This document shows positions 7,601-15,912 of a stretch of DNA of 64,000 nucleotides, piece by piece. This DNA is from an uncultured Prevotellaceae bacterium. Its GTDB lineage: Bacteria; Bacteroidota; Bacteroidia; Bacteroidales; Bacteroidaceae. Numbering within the stretch: the stretch's first letter is position 1; every line of letters starts with the position of its first letter. The stretch spans positions 62,001 through 126,000 of the forward strand of contig ONDH01000006.1 of assembly GCA_900316505.1 (NCBI GenBank), given 5' to 3'. A program made the translations under genes and the position numbers. Below the pieces are notes generated by a model. The model made no database searches. It had not been told where the DNA came from and saw only the letters and a list, made by a program, of their open reading frames with translations.

Positions 7601-8809
7601 ATGAAAAAAGTAATGTTAGTGTTTGGAACACGCCCGGAGGCAATTAAGATGTGCCCGCTGGTGAAGGAGTTCCAGAAGCACCCTACAGAGTTTGAGACTA
7701 TAGTGTGTGTTACTGGTCAGCACCGTGAGATGCTGGACCAGGTGCTCACCATCTTTGATGTGAAGCCCGATTACGACCTGAACATCATGAAGCAGGGGCA
7801 GGATCTCTACGATGTCACTGCCCGTGTGCTCACAGGTATGCGCGATGTGTTCAAGGAGTGCAAACCCGATATGGTGCTGGTACACGGTGACACCACCACC
7901 AGTACAGCTGCTGCACTGGCAGCCTTCTACCAGCAGATTCCCGTTGGTCACGTGGAGGCAGGCCTGCGTACACACAACATCTACAGCCCCTGGCCTGAGG
8001 AGATGAACCGCCAGATTACTGGCCGCATTGCCACCTATAACTTCTCTCCCACACCCCTCAGCGAGAGCAACCTGAAGGAAGAGAAGGCTCATGGCCAGAT
8101 CTTCGTTACCGGTAACACCGTCATTGACGCCCTCCATATGGTGGTTGATAAACTGAAGAACGACCCCAAACTTGCTGCAGAGCAAGAGGACGTCCTCAGA
8201 GCCGCAGGCTACAACATCAGTCGCCTTGAACCTGACACTTTGAACTTGGAACCTGGAACTAGAAATTCTCGCAAGTTAGTCCTGATAACAGGACACCGCC
8301 GCGAAAATTTCGGTGATGGCTTTATCAGCATGGTCACAGCTATGAAGGATCTCAGCGAGAAGTATCCCGATGTGGACTTTGTATATCCTATGCACCTAAA
8401 TCCCAATGTGCGCAAGCCCATTCACGAAGTGTTTGGCGAGGACTTAACCCGTCCGAACTTCTTCTTCATTGAGCCATTGCAGTACTTGGAGTTCGTTTAC
8501 CTGATGGAGAAGAGCACTGTGGTGCTCACCGACTCCGGTGGCATCCAAGAGGAGGCACCCGGTCTTGGCAAGCCAGTGCTCGTAATGCGCGACACCACCG
8601 AGCGCCCTGAGGCTTTGAAGAGCGGCACTGTACACTTGGTGGGTACCAATCACGACCTCATTGTTAACGAAGTGAGCACCCTGCTCGATGATGCAGCCGC
8701 TTACGAACGTATGAGCAAAGCCGTGAACCCTTACGGAGATGGAAAGGCCTGCAGCCGCATTGTACGCGCTCTAAACGGTGAAGCCGTTGACCGTTACGAA
8801 GTGAAATAA
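7601..8809 (+). CDS. wecB: UDP-N-acetylglucosamine 2-epimerase (non-hydrolysing)
   Basis: WecB converts UDP-GlcNAc to UDP-ManNAc, a precursor for surface polysaccharides. The N-terminus KKVMLVFGTRPEAIKM, then HGDTTTSTAAALAAFY, HVEAGLRT, TGHRRENFG and SGGIQEEAPGLGKPVLVMR are the family signatures, and the GT-B-like fold is complete. At 402 residues it is somewhat longer than the usual 370-385. The excess is about 16 residues (RLEPDTLNLEPGTRNS) between GYNIS and RKLVLITGHRR, encoded by an array of 7-base units (see 8228-8262). Because the insertion keeps frame and lies in a linker before a core strand, the enzyme is probably active. It is part of the polysaccharide locus. Confidence 0.95.
   Translation: MKKVMLVFGTRPEAIKMCPLVKEFQKHPTEFETIVCVTGQHREMLDQVLTIFDVKPDYDLNIMKQGQDLYDVTARVLTGMRDVFKECKPDMVLVHGDTTTSTAAALAAFYQQIPVGHVEAGLRTHNIYSPWPEEMNRQITGRIATYNFSPTPLSESNLKEEKAHGQIFVTGNTVIDALHMVVDKLKNDPKLAAEQEDVLRAAGYNISRLEPDTLNLEPGTRNSRKLVLITGHRRENFGDGFISMVTAMKDLSEKYPDVDFVYPMHLNPNVRKPIHEVFGEDLTRPNFFFIEPLQYLEFVYLMEKSTVVLTDSGGIQEEAPGLGKPVLVMRDTTERPEALKSGTVHLVGTNHDLIVNEVSTLLDDAAAYERMSKAVNPYGDGKACSRIVRALNGEAVDRYEVK
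8228..8262 (+). repeat. In-frame heptad repeat array inside wecB
   Basis: Five consecutive 7-nt units read GAACCTG, ACACTTT, GAACTTG, GAACCTG, GAACTAG. Such degenerate heptads are usually intergenic in these genomes. Here they are translated as part of a linker in the epimerase. Confidence 0.75.
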
Positions 8810-8851
8810 ACCAGCTCCAGGCACATTTGTGGGATAACTCGATTATAAAAA

Positions 8852-10321
8852 ATGGCAGAGCCAATAAAGTTCATACTGAAACCGACGATAGGTGCTATGT
8901 ACGACATCCTCCACATGGAGTATTGTAAAGTAGATGGCATTAAGGGAATCCCTGCGGTAAATAAGCTTTACGTCAGCCCCGAGCATTTTGATCTAAAGTT
9001 TAAAACTACAGTCAGGGCAATGCATCCAGACATAATGCTTGAGAATCTGCCTGCTCTGACTCTTCAAACAGCAAACGCGACCTATAACATCCCAAAGTAC
9101 AATGCCCACTTCGAGGGCACTATACACATGGATGCTACAGCAGACCAGCCCTTTGACCTTCGTTTCAGTAAATTGACACAATCCACATTGGCCACGGACC
9201 AAAATTATTTCTGGCGTTTCATCTATCCCGTTGACAGTAATGAGTGGTTCCTGAAGATTGACGCTTATCCGTACAATGATGATTATGGCACCAGTCATTT
9301 CCGCAAGCTGATTATCTGTGATCTTGACGGTCACAAGATGAATCTCTTTGCAAGCAAAGTTGATGACACCAACTGGATGATCATAGAGTCCACGGAACCG
9401 GTTACCTACGAGGAAATGGATCATCGAGTGATGTCACTAACTATTGCTCTGGGCTTTGCCCTAGGCAAACGTTATGGTGACTATTGTTTCCATGTGGCCA
9501 GCGATGAACCCACGTTCTCGCAGATTACGGGTGTTGAAGCACTTGCATTGAAAGAGACAAAGGGGTGTCCCTTCCGTGTTCTCAACCACAACAACTACTG
9601 GGTTGAGCTTTGGCTTGGTGAACACGAGTATCAGCAATATGCATTGGATGAGCTTAAGAAACAGCAGACCGGTGAGGTACGCTGGTATTATAATGACGAT
9701 GCAGCTCTTACGATGGATGCCTTTAACAAGCTGTCACAACTTTGTTATACATCCAACGACATGATGCTTGCTACCAATATGCTCATCGACGGCACAATGA
9801 TGAACATAGAGTACCAGAAGCCCTTCTTCCACGTTGTGCTGGAAACCATCACCTCTTCGCTAATGAAGGGCGAGAAGATATCATTGCCACCAACGATGCC
9901 CCAGGGGCAATATCAGAATGACGTTGTTCCCGTGCTCTTGGAAGCACTGAACACTATTCCTGGGCTTACAGAAGAAGCCAACAGGATTTTCTCTCAGCGC
10001 ATTGAGCATAACCTCAATACTGCCCCTAACGCCAACAAACTGGAGATTTGTTTTCCTAAATTTGGCTATACCCTTAGCGAAGCGGATGGTGAAGCTATCA
10101 AGAAGCGTAACTCCACCTTCCATGGTCATCTGAGCAATGATGAGCAATTGCTTCATAACCAGTATAACGATATGCTTGCTATGAGCCTCCGGCTCCATAA
10201 ACTATGTTCTATCCTCCTTTTGAAAGCTGCAGGATTCTCAGGCAAGGTGCTTAACAATGAGGTGCTTTTTGGTATGAAGGCTGCATGTGAGAGAAAGGAA
10301 TCTGTTTATATTGAAATATAG
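8852..10321 (+). CDS. ApeA-like HEPN domain protein (locus A)
   Basis: This 489-residue soluble protein has a beta-rich N-terminal half and a helical C-terminal half. The latter carries the HEPN ribonuclease motif R419-N-S-T-F-H424 (KKRNSTFHGH), then a long helix (MSLRLHKLCSILLLKAAGFSG). HEPN proteins of the ApeA type are abortive-infection RNases, usually cutting tRNA or other RNA upon phage sensing. It is homologous to the protein at 37005 along the C-terminal half (shared pieces: PNA-KLE, RN-x-FHG, LLLK-x-x-G-x-SG; LLIDG/LLIDA, VVLETI/VALETIA). The MBL gene follows after 5 bp, so they form a two-gene unit downstream of wecB. HEPN is strongly supported by motif and homologue; activity is inferred. 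Confidence 0.7.
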   Translation: MAEPIKFILKPTIGAMYDILHMEYCKVDGIKGIPAVNKLYVSPEHFDLKFKTTVRAMHPDIMLENLPALTLQTANATYNIPKYNAHFEGTIHMDATADQPFDLRFSKLTQSTLATDQNYFWRFIYPVDSNEWFLKIDAYPYNDDYGTSHFRKLIICDLDGHKMNLFASKVDDTNWMIIESTEPVTYEEMDHRVMSLTIALGFALGKRYGDYCFHVASDEPTFSQITGVEALALKETKGCPFRVLNHNNYWVELWLGEHEYQQYALDELKKQQTGEVRWYYNDDAALTMDAFNKLSQLCYTSNDMMLATNMLIDGTMMNIEYQKPFFHVVLETITSSLMKGEKISLPPTMPQGQYQNDVVPVLLEALNTIPGLTEEANRIFSQRIEHNLNTAPNANKLEICFPKFGYTLSEADGEAIKKRNSTFHGHLSNDEQLLHNQYNDMLAMSLRLHKLCSILLLKAAGFSGKVLNNEVLFGMKAACERKESVYIEI

Positions 10322-10326
10322 ACAAT

Positions 10327-11640
10327 ATGCGGGCATTGTATTTCGTAGACAGCATCCATATAGCTTCCGTTACTGAAGAGAATGCAGGAGAAGCAGCTCA
10401 GAGACAAGAGGCAACACTTTCGCTGATAGGTGTAGTGGATGGTATGCAATTAGAGGGCGAGGAGAATGAGAACGTCCCTATTATGCTAACACTTCATCCT
10501 AGCCAGTTGCAGTACGACATGCGTGGAGGCAATATACGAGAGGGCTGGTATGTATACTACAATGATGCGCCATCAAACGGAGAGTTGTTCTTCTCTTATG
10601 GGAATACTGACTCATATGCCAAGGAAAAGATAGCACTTAACGACGACCTCCGTTATCAGTTACAAGTAGCATCCGCAGGTTTTTTAGATGTAATGACAGA
10701 GGAGTATCTTGATGTGCTACTCCACTTAAGCACAGTACGCTCCTATCATGTGAATGTTGGTCATGGTAATTGTAGTTTTTTGCTGATACAGTATATCGGT
10801 ATATATGAGCTGTGGTGCATAGATTGCTCCTTACATGAGAAACCCAATAAGATAGTTGGCCATACTTATCATCTGCAATCCTTTGACAAGTGTATGCAAT
10901 CTATTGCTGGCGAGCTGGGGATTGATGTGCAGGATTTACGAATAAACCTTTTTTTCCTGACACACATGCACTATGATCATTTCAATGGTATGAGGTACCT
11001 GATAAATAAAGGATACCTTTATCAAAACACCATCTGTTACATCAATCTAAACTATCAGATGCCTAGCAAGAATTTCAATATAGTTTTGCAATTGATGATG
11101 AGCAAGGGTATCAATATAATAGTAGAGCTTTTAACGACAACGGGTAATGCTGTCATTCAGATATATTATCCAGACCGTCACTTGTTTAGGAGCCAACATA
11201 CTGTGAATACTACAGAACCTTATCGCGTTGAAAAGAATGTGAACGACTCCTCTACTGTCATCCGATTTAACTTGGGTAATCATTCAATGGTATTTACAGG
11301 TGATATTGAGCAAGATGGAATAAAAGAAATGGCATCATACATGCCTTATGCACCATTTTGTCTTACTGATATTTATGCAATCTCCCATCATGGCAGTGAG
11401 ACTGGCCATCCTTTAAACATCAATGTGATGCCTTGGCCTTTCCATGGTCTTCGTTGCTGTCCCTGGATATCTATTATTATGGGGCGTGATGGTGCATATA
11501 ATGGCATCGTTTCGCCTAAAGTAGTTAATGATTTCTGTGCCATTTCCAGACTTGTTACTATGGATGATTTGGTCAAAGGACAGCCTGTTTCATTTGTAAC
11601 AATAAATTGGAAAAATGGACAAATAGATAAGATAAATTGA
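10327..11640 (+). CDS. ComEC-like metallo-beta-lactamase fold protein (locus A)
   Basis: This 437-residue protein has an N-terminal beta-rich domain of about 135 residues (RALYFVDSIHIASV; GWYVYYNDAP), then an MBL hydrolase domain: SYHVNVGHGNCSFLLI, the metal site H213-M-H215-Y-D217-H218, FTGDIEQDG, and ISHHGSETGHP near 360. The arrangement matches the extracellular DNA-uptake MBL domain of ComEC/Rec2 and related phosphodiesterases, but no transmembrane segments are present, so it is cytoplasmic. It is homologous over its whole length to residues 140 onward of the protein at 30256, and lacks that protein's P-loop domain. It lies 5 bp after the HEPN gene, implying co-function. Fold is confident; the substrate, perhaps a nucleic acid or nucleotide signal, is unknown. 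Confidence 0.75.
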   Translation: MRALYFVDSIHIASVTEENAGEAAQRQEATLSLIGVVDGMQLEGEENENVPIMLTLHPSQLQYDMRGGNIREGWYVYYNDAPSNGELFFSYGNTDSYAKEKIALNDDLRYQLQVASAGFLDVMTEEYLDVLLHLSTVRSYHVNVGHGNCSFLLIQYIGIYELWCIDCSLHEKPNKIVGHTYHLQSFDKCMQSIAGELGIDVQDLRINLFFLTHMHYDHFNGMRYLINKGYLYQNTICYINLNYQMPSKNFNIVLQLMMSKGINIIVELLTTTGNAVIQIYYPDRHLFRSQHTVNTTEPYRVEKNVNDSSTVIRFNLGNHSMVFTGDIEQDGIKEMASYMPYAPFCLTDIYAISHHGSETGHPLNINVMPWPFHGLRCCPWISIIMGRDGAYNGIVSPKVVNDFCAISRLVTMDDLVKGQPVSFVTINWKNGQIDKIN

Positions 11641-11949
11641 TTAATAGAGGCAGCGAACCATCAGAACTTACGCTCATTCTGTTTGGCTTTTAACAAGAGG
11701 AAAGGAACAGCCATTCACAATGAATCGTGTGCTCGGCTTTTCCGCTTGGCTCGTCCAAGAACCGAAAACCTTTTGTGTGTTGCGATTGGGTAGTCCTAGA
11801 ATATACACTTTTTGGCCGCCACTAAAAAGAGGTGGATTTTCTCTCATAAAAAGTTGCAAGATAAAGGTTCAATAATCTTGATTACCCACCTTATATCAAG
11901 AGCAAAAAAAAGAATAATATGTAAATATTTCATAGTTAGTGTATAGTAA
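11641..11949. other. Intergenic region before the acyltransferase gene
   Basis: No gene is supported. A 61-codon minus-strand frame (11674-11859) has no start context or family resemblance. The stretch becomes AT-rich near 11870-11949 and may hold a promoter for the block that begins at 11950, but no clean TAnnTTTG box is seen. Confidence 0.35.
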
Positions 11950-13065
11950 ATGAAGAACGATACTAACAGCCTGTTGATTAATATGCTTAGGCCTTTCTTG
12001 CTGCTTATTGTCATCATTAATCACTGTACATTAGATTACGGTCAGATAATGGGCGAAACGAGCCATCTGGGGGGGGCAGTATTTCAAGTAATACAGGTGT
12101 TTTTGGGAAAGACTATCACACCATCTGCGGTTAATTGTTTCTTTTTGATATCAGGATTTCTTTTCTTTTTGAAATCGCAAGGAACACAAATTGATCTCAA
12201 ACAGAAGTTGCGAAAGAGATTTCACTCGCTCTTAGTACCTTATTTGATATGGAACGTTTTGGGTATAGTGTGTCTGATTCTACTTGCAGTCCTTAAGGGA
12301 AATGGCGTTGATGATTTCACTTTTGGAAGAATTGTGGTTTATTTGTGGTGTAGTAATGTATGGAGTGAAGATACAGTCAATTTATTAGGATGGCCGACAC
12401 CAATGTATGGTCCAATCGACATTCCGCTGTGGTACTTACGGGATTTAATAGTAGTTACATTGTTTAGTCCTCTTATCTACAGAATTCTCAGATTACTCCG
12501 TTATAAGTTCTTGCTTCTGGTGGGATTGTTGTATGTGCTTAATATTTGGACATCTTTACCTGGGTTTAGTATTGATTCTCTGTTTTATTGGAGTGTGGGT
12601 GCTTATTTGAGCATGAACAACAAGGGATTTTTTCCCCTTTTTACAAAAGGTATAACCTTTCTCGTTATTGTTGTTACGGTTAGTATCCTTCCCGTAGTAA
12701 CATGGCTAATGGTTGTGCGCGAACATATAGTTTTGACAGGACTATTACAAAGAATACTCACGATGGGATTGATTTGCGTATACATACAGATCTTTGGATA
12801 TTTTGCATGGAACAGGAAACAGATAAAAGTCCCGGAATTTATCTTAACCTCTTGTTTCTTTGTATATGCGATTCATGATTTTCCACGAATAAATCCTATT
12901 GGAATGGTTAGAAGTTTATGTAGTAATATGCTAAGAGATAATTTACAGATTATCATTTATTTAATAACCCCTATAATGGTCTATGTTTTATCACTCATGC
13001 TTTATATAATAACAAAACGCTTCATGCCTAAAATATGTACAATACTGTCGGGGGGCAGAGGGTAA
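11950..13065 (+). CDS. Membrane acyltransferase (acyltransferase 3 family)
   Basis: This 371-residue integral membrane protein has about ten hydrophobic segments. The N-terminal NMLRPFLLLIVIINHC has the position of the family motif in which a His follows the first transmembrane helix; next come NCFFLISGFLFFLKS and RKRFHSLLVPYLIWN, both typical of acyltransferase 3 proteins. These transfer acetyl or other acyl groups to surface sugars. It is the first gene of the compact block running to 24104, 10 bp before the flippase, and likely O-acetylates the repeat unit. The acyl donor and the target sugar cannot be read. Confidence 0.85.
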   Translation: MKNDTNSLLINMLRPFLLLIVIINHCTLDYGQIMGETSHLGGAVFQVIQVFLGKTITPSAVNCFFLISGFLFFLKSQGTQIDLKQKLRKRFHSLLVPYLIWNVLGIVCLILLAVLKGNGVDDFTFGRIVVYLWCSNVWSEDTVNLLGWPTPMYGPIDIPLWYLRDLIVVTLFSPLIYRILRLLRYKFLLLVGLLYVLNIWTSLPGFSIDSLFYWSVGAYLSMNNKGFFPLFTKGITFLVIVVTVSILPVVTWLMVVREHIVLTGLLQRILTMGLICVYIQIFGYFAWNRKQIKVPEFILTSCFFVYAIHDFPRINPIGMVRSLCSNMLRDNLQIIIYLITPIMVYVLSLMLYIITKRFMPKICTILSGGRG

Positions 13066-13075
13066 TAGACGCATA

Positions 13076-14617
13076 ATGGAAAACAATATTTCAAATAATA
13101 AAAGGATAGCGAAGAATACTATCATATTGTATATAAGGCTAGTAATTGTTATGGTATGTGGCCTAATAACATCGAGAGTCGTTCTTGATGCATTAGGCGC
13201 ATCTGATTTTGGATTATATACTGTTGTAGGTGGTTTTGTTACTATATTTACGGCTATTACATCCTCATTGGCAGCCGCCACGAGTCGTTTTATTACATTT
13301 GAACTGGGTAAGAATGATATGGAGCGGTTAAAGTCCGCTTTTAGCCTATCTTTATCAATACATATTGTTTTGGGCGTTATAATCCTTATACTTCTGGAAA
13401 CTATAGGTGTTTGGTACCTCAATTATAAGATGGTTATTGAACCAGAACGACTAACAGCGGCTAATTATGCTTTACAGTTTTCCATCATTACACTCATGTT
13501 TAATCTGTTAAACGTCCCCTATAACGCAGCGTTGATTGCGCACGAACAGATGGATTTCTTTGCTTATGTAAGTATTGGTGAAGTTTTAGTTAAATTAGGC
13601 GCTTGTCTTTTGTTGCCCTTCATACCCTATGACTCGCTGATTGTTTATTCACTAATGTTGATGGTGATTTCTATCATTGTTAGACTGGTGTATATGTATT
13701 ATTGCGGCCGTCATTTTGAAGAATGCAGGTATACTAGGATGAAGGATACGGCAATGCTTAAGGATATGTTGTCTTTTTCCGGCTGGAATTTTATAGGTGC
13801 ATCATCAGGCATTCTCAAACAACAAGGTAATAACGTGGTCCTTAATTTTTTCTTTGGTACAATCGTAAATGCAGCATATGGATTAACTTCACAAGTGACT
13901 GTTGCTGTAGATAGCCTTTCGTCAGGAGTATTAAACGCAATTAATCCTCAAATAATAAAACAGTATTCTGTGCTAAACCTGGAATATATGTTCCGTTTGG
14001 TTTTCCTAGCAAGTCGTGCTGCGTTTTATCTAATTATGTTGTTCTCTATACCTTTGTGGCTGAATACAGATATAGTTTTAGGATTATGGTTGAAAGAGGT
14101 TCCGGAGAATACGGTATTGTTTCTTCAGATTTCTTTGGCAATTTGTTTAATTAATACTTGGTCGCAGCCGCTAATAACAGCAATGCTTGCTACGGGAGAC
14201 ATTAAGAAATACCAGATTATAGTTGGAGGTGCTGACATCCTTTGCCTTCCTTTGAGTTATATCTGCTTGAAAATGGGTATGTTTCCTGCTGTGGTATATG
14301 CTGTAATGCTTGTGATAAGTATTATTACGTTGGTACTTAGGCTCGTATTGTTAAAAGGGATGATTGATCTTCCATGGAGAAGTTTTTTAACGCAGATTGT
14401 GGGGCGTTCAACAGTTGTATGTGGTGTCTCGTTAGGCGTGAGTTATCTGCTTTGTCGTACGATTAATTATGTTGGGAGTCCTTTTATTACCCTTGTAATA
14501 AACACACTAGTTTGCGTAACAATTACAGTGGCTGCGATAGTTTTAATCGATTCAAGCAAGGGCGAAAGAGAGATGGCTCTGTCGTATATTCAGAACCTCT
14601 TTAAGAAAAAGCAATAA
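13076..14617 (+). CDS. Wzx-type polysaccharide flippase
   Basis: This 513-residue protein of the MATE/PST superfamily has about twelve to fourteen transmembrane segments. It begins with a short polar stretch then RIAKNTIILYIRLVIVMVCG, followed by TSRVVLDALGASDFGLYTVVGG, the hallmark N-terminus of lipopolysaccharide/capsule flippases in Bacteroidales. It should move undecaprenyl-diphosphate-linked repeat units across the inner membrane. With the polymerase at 20187 it defines a Wzx/Wzy-dependent pathway. Base composition is AT-rich like the following genes. Confidence 0.9.
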   Translation: MENNISNNKRIAKNTIILYIRLVIVMVCGLITSRVVLDALGASDFGLYTVVGGFVTIFTAITSSLAAATSRFITFELGKNDMERLKSAFSLSLSIHIVLGVIILILLETIGVWYLNYKMVIEPERLTAANYALQFSIITLMFNLLNVPYNAALIAHEQMDFFAYVSIGEVLVKLGACLLLPFIPYDSLIVYSLMLMVISIIVRLVYMYYCGRHFEECRYTRMKDTAMLKDMLSFSGWNFIGASSGILKQQGNNVVLNFFFGTIVNAAYGLTSQVTVAVDSLSSGVLNAINPQIIKQYSVLNLEYMFRLVFLASRAAFYLIMLFSIPLWLNTDIVLGLWLKEVPENTVLFLQISLAICLINTWSQPLITAMLATGDIKKYQIIVGGADILCLPLSYICLKMGMFPAVVYAVMLVISIITLVLRLVLLKGMIDLPWRSFLTQIVGRSTVVCGVSLGVSYLLCRTINYVGSPFITLVINTLVCVTITVAAIVLIDSSKGEREMALSYIQNLFKKKQ

Positions 14618-14629
14618 GGTTTGGCTGTT

Positions 14630-15886
14630 ATGGATATTTGTGACAGGAAAGAATGCACGGCTTGTGGAGCGTGTATCAATAGTTGTCCTAAGCAATGTAT
14701 AGGATGGGAGAAAGATGATTATGACACACTCTACCCACATGTTGATGAAGATAAATGTATCAATTGTAAAGCCTGTATCCGTGCGTGTCACAACATTAAT
14801 AAATCCCTTCAATTATATAAGCCACGAAACGCTTATGCTGCTTGGAGTCTTGATGAAGAAAACAGGAGAACATCTGCTTCTGGTGGTTTGTCTTCAGTAC
14901 TTTATAAGTATGTAATACAGCAAAGTGGTTTTGCTACTGGTGTTGAGTTTTCTAGAAGAAATGGTGCTCATTATATTGTTCTAAATAACATCGATGATAT
15001 TCAGAGAGTAAAGAATTCTAAATATGTCTTTTCTCACACTGATGATATTTTCAAGACAATAAAGCAAGAACTTAGGAACGATAGATATGTGCTTTTTATA
15101 GGTTTACCTTGTCAGGTGGCCGCTTTAAAGACTTATCTAGGTGTTTTATCTGATTCAGATAATCTTTTGTTGGTTGATTTGCTTTGTCACGGAATAGTGA
15201 ACGAAACCTATCTTTTTCAATATCTCCAAGATATTGAACGGAAGGTGGGGATGGAGGCAGACGAAGTCTGCTTCCGTGACCCAGCTTTCGGTACTGAAGG
15301 GTATCGCTTCACTCTTCGTGTGAAGCGATACCCTTCATCTCAAAGGGTTTCGCCTCGCACTTTGTGCGATGATGATACCATTTTATACAATCAGTCGCAT
15401 ACTGATAATAACTTGTATATGATGGGGTACATGAATGACTTGATTTTTCGAGAGAATTGTTATCAGTGTCATTATGCTAGGAGCGAAAGAGTTGGCGATT
15501 TAACTTTTGGCGATTTCGATGGATTGGGAATTGACACCCCCTGCAACTATTCGAGCAAAAAGGTTTCCTTATTGCTTGTTAATACAGATAAGGGTGAACG
15601 TGCTTTAAGTAAAATCTCAAGCGAGTTGTTTTTAGAAGAAAGAGATATTAATGAAGCCATCAGACACCAGTCACAGTTGAGAGAGCCAACTAAAAGACAT
15701 CCTTTACGTCAGGAATTTCTTGAGAACTATAAACAATATCATGATTATTCTAAAGCTGCTTTTCCTCTATTAAAGGCAGAACTAAAAAGAAATAGAATCA
15801 GATTAAAAAAAATAAGAATTAAGCAGTTTATTAAGAAGTTTATTCCATCTAGCATATTGTCAAGCTTCAAAGGTCTTTGTTTTTAA
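14630..15886 (+). CDS. Iron-sulfur protein with F420 hydrogenase/dehydrogenase beta-subunit domain
   Basis: Start at ATG 14630 (MDICDRKECTACGACINSC), 12 bp after the flippase; a TTG at 14621 is in frame but less likely. The N-terminus holds two 4Fe-4S clusters (CTACGACINSCPKQC and CINCKACIRACH), followed by the FrhB-like N- and C-terminal domains (SASGGLSSVLYKYV; GLPCQVAALK; CHGIVNE; CRFRDP-like CFRDPAFG; HYARSERVGDLTFGDF). Such proteins are found beside polysaccharide pyruvyl transferases in many glycan loci, as here, and probably carry out a redox step on a sugar. The cofactor is uncertain because Bacteroidales do not make F420. The coding sequence contains a striking perfect inverted repeat (15296-15336). 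Confidence 0.85.
   Translation: MDICDRKECTACGACINSCPKQCIGWEKDDYDTLYPHVDEDKCINCKACIRACHNINKSLQLYKPRNAYAAWSLDEENRRTSASGGLSSVLYKYVIQQSGFATGVEFSRRNGAHYIVLNNIDDIQRVKNSKYVFSHTDDIFKTIKQELRNDRYVLFIGLPCQVAALKTYLGVLSDSDNLLLVDLLCHGIVNETYLFQYLQDIERKVGMEADEVCFRDPAFGTEGYRFTLRVKRYPSSQRVSPRTLCDDDTILYNQSHTDNNLYMMGYMNDLIFRENCYQCHYARSERVGDLTFGDFDGLGIDTPCNYSSKKVSLLLVNTDKGERALSKISSELFLEERDINEAIRHQSQLREPTKRHPLRQEFLENYKQYHDYSKAAFPLLKAELKRNRIRLKKIRIKQFIKKFIPSSILSSFKGLCF
15296..15336. repeat. Perfect 17-bp inverted repeat inside the iron-sulfur protein gene
   Basis: GAAGGGTATCGCTTCAC (15296-15312) and its exact complement (15320-15336) flank a 7-nt spacer TCTTCGT. No T-tract follows, so it is not a standard terminator. 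It encodes EGYRFTLRVKRYPS. Confidence 0.9.
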
Positions 15887-15912
15887 TATTAAAAGAATCA
15901 TAATATATCAAT

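Noticed and set aside
11674..11859. 61-codon minus-strand frame before the acyltransferase gene
   Set aside because: No neighbours on that strand, no start signal and no family match I can recognise.
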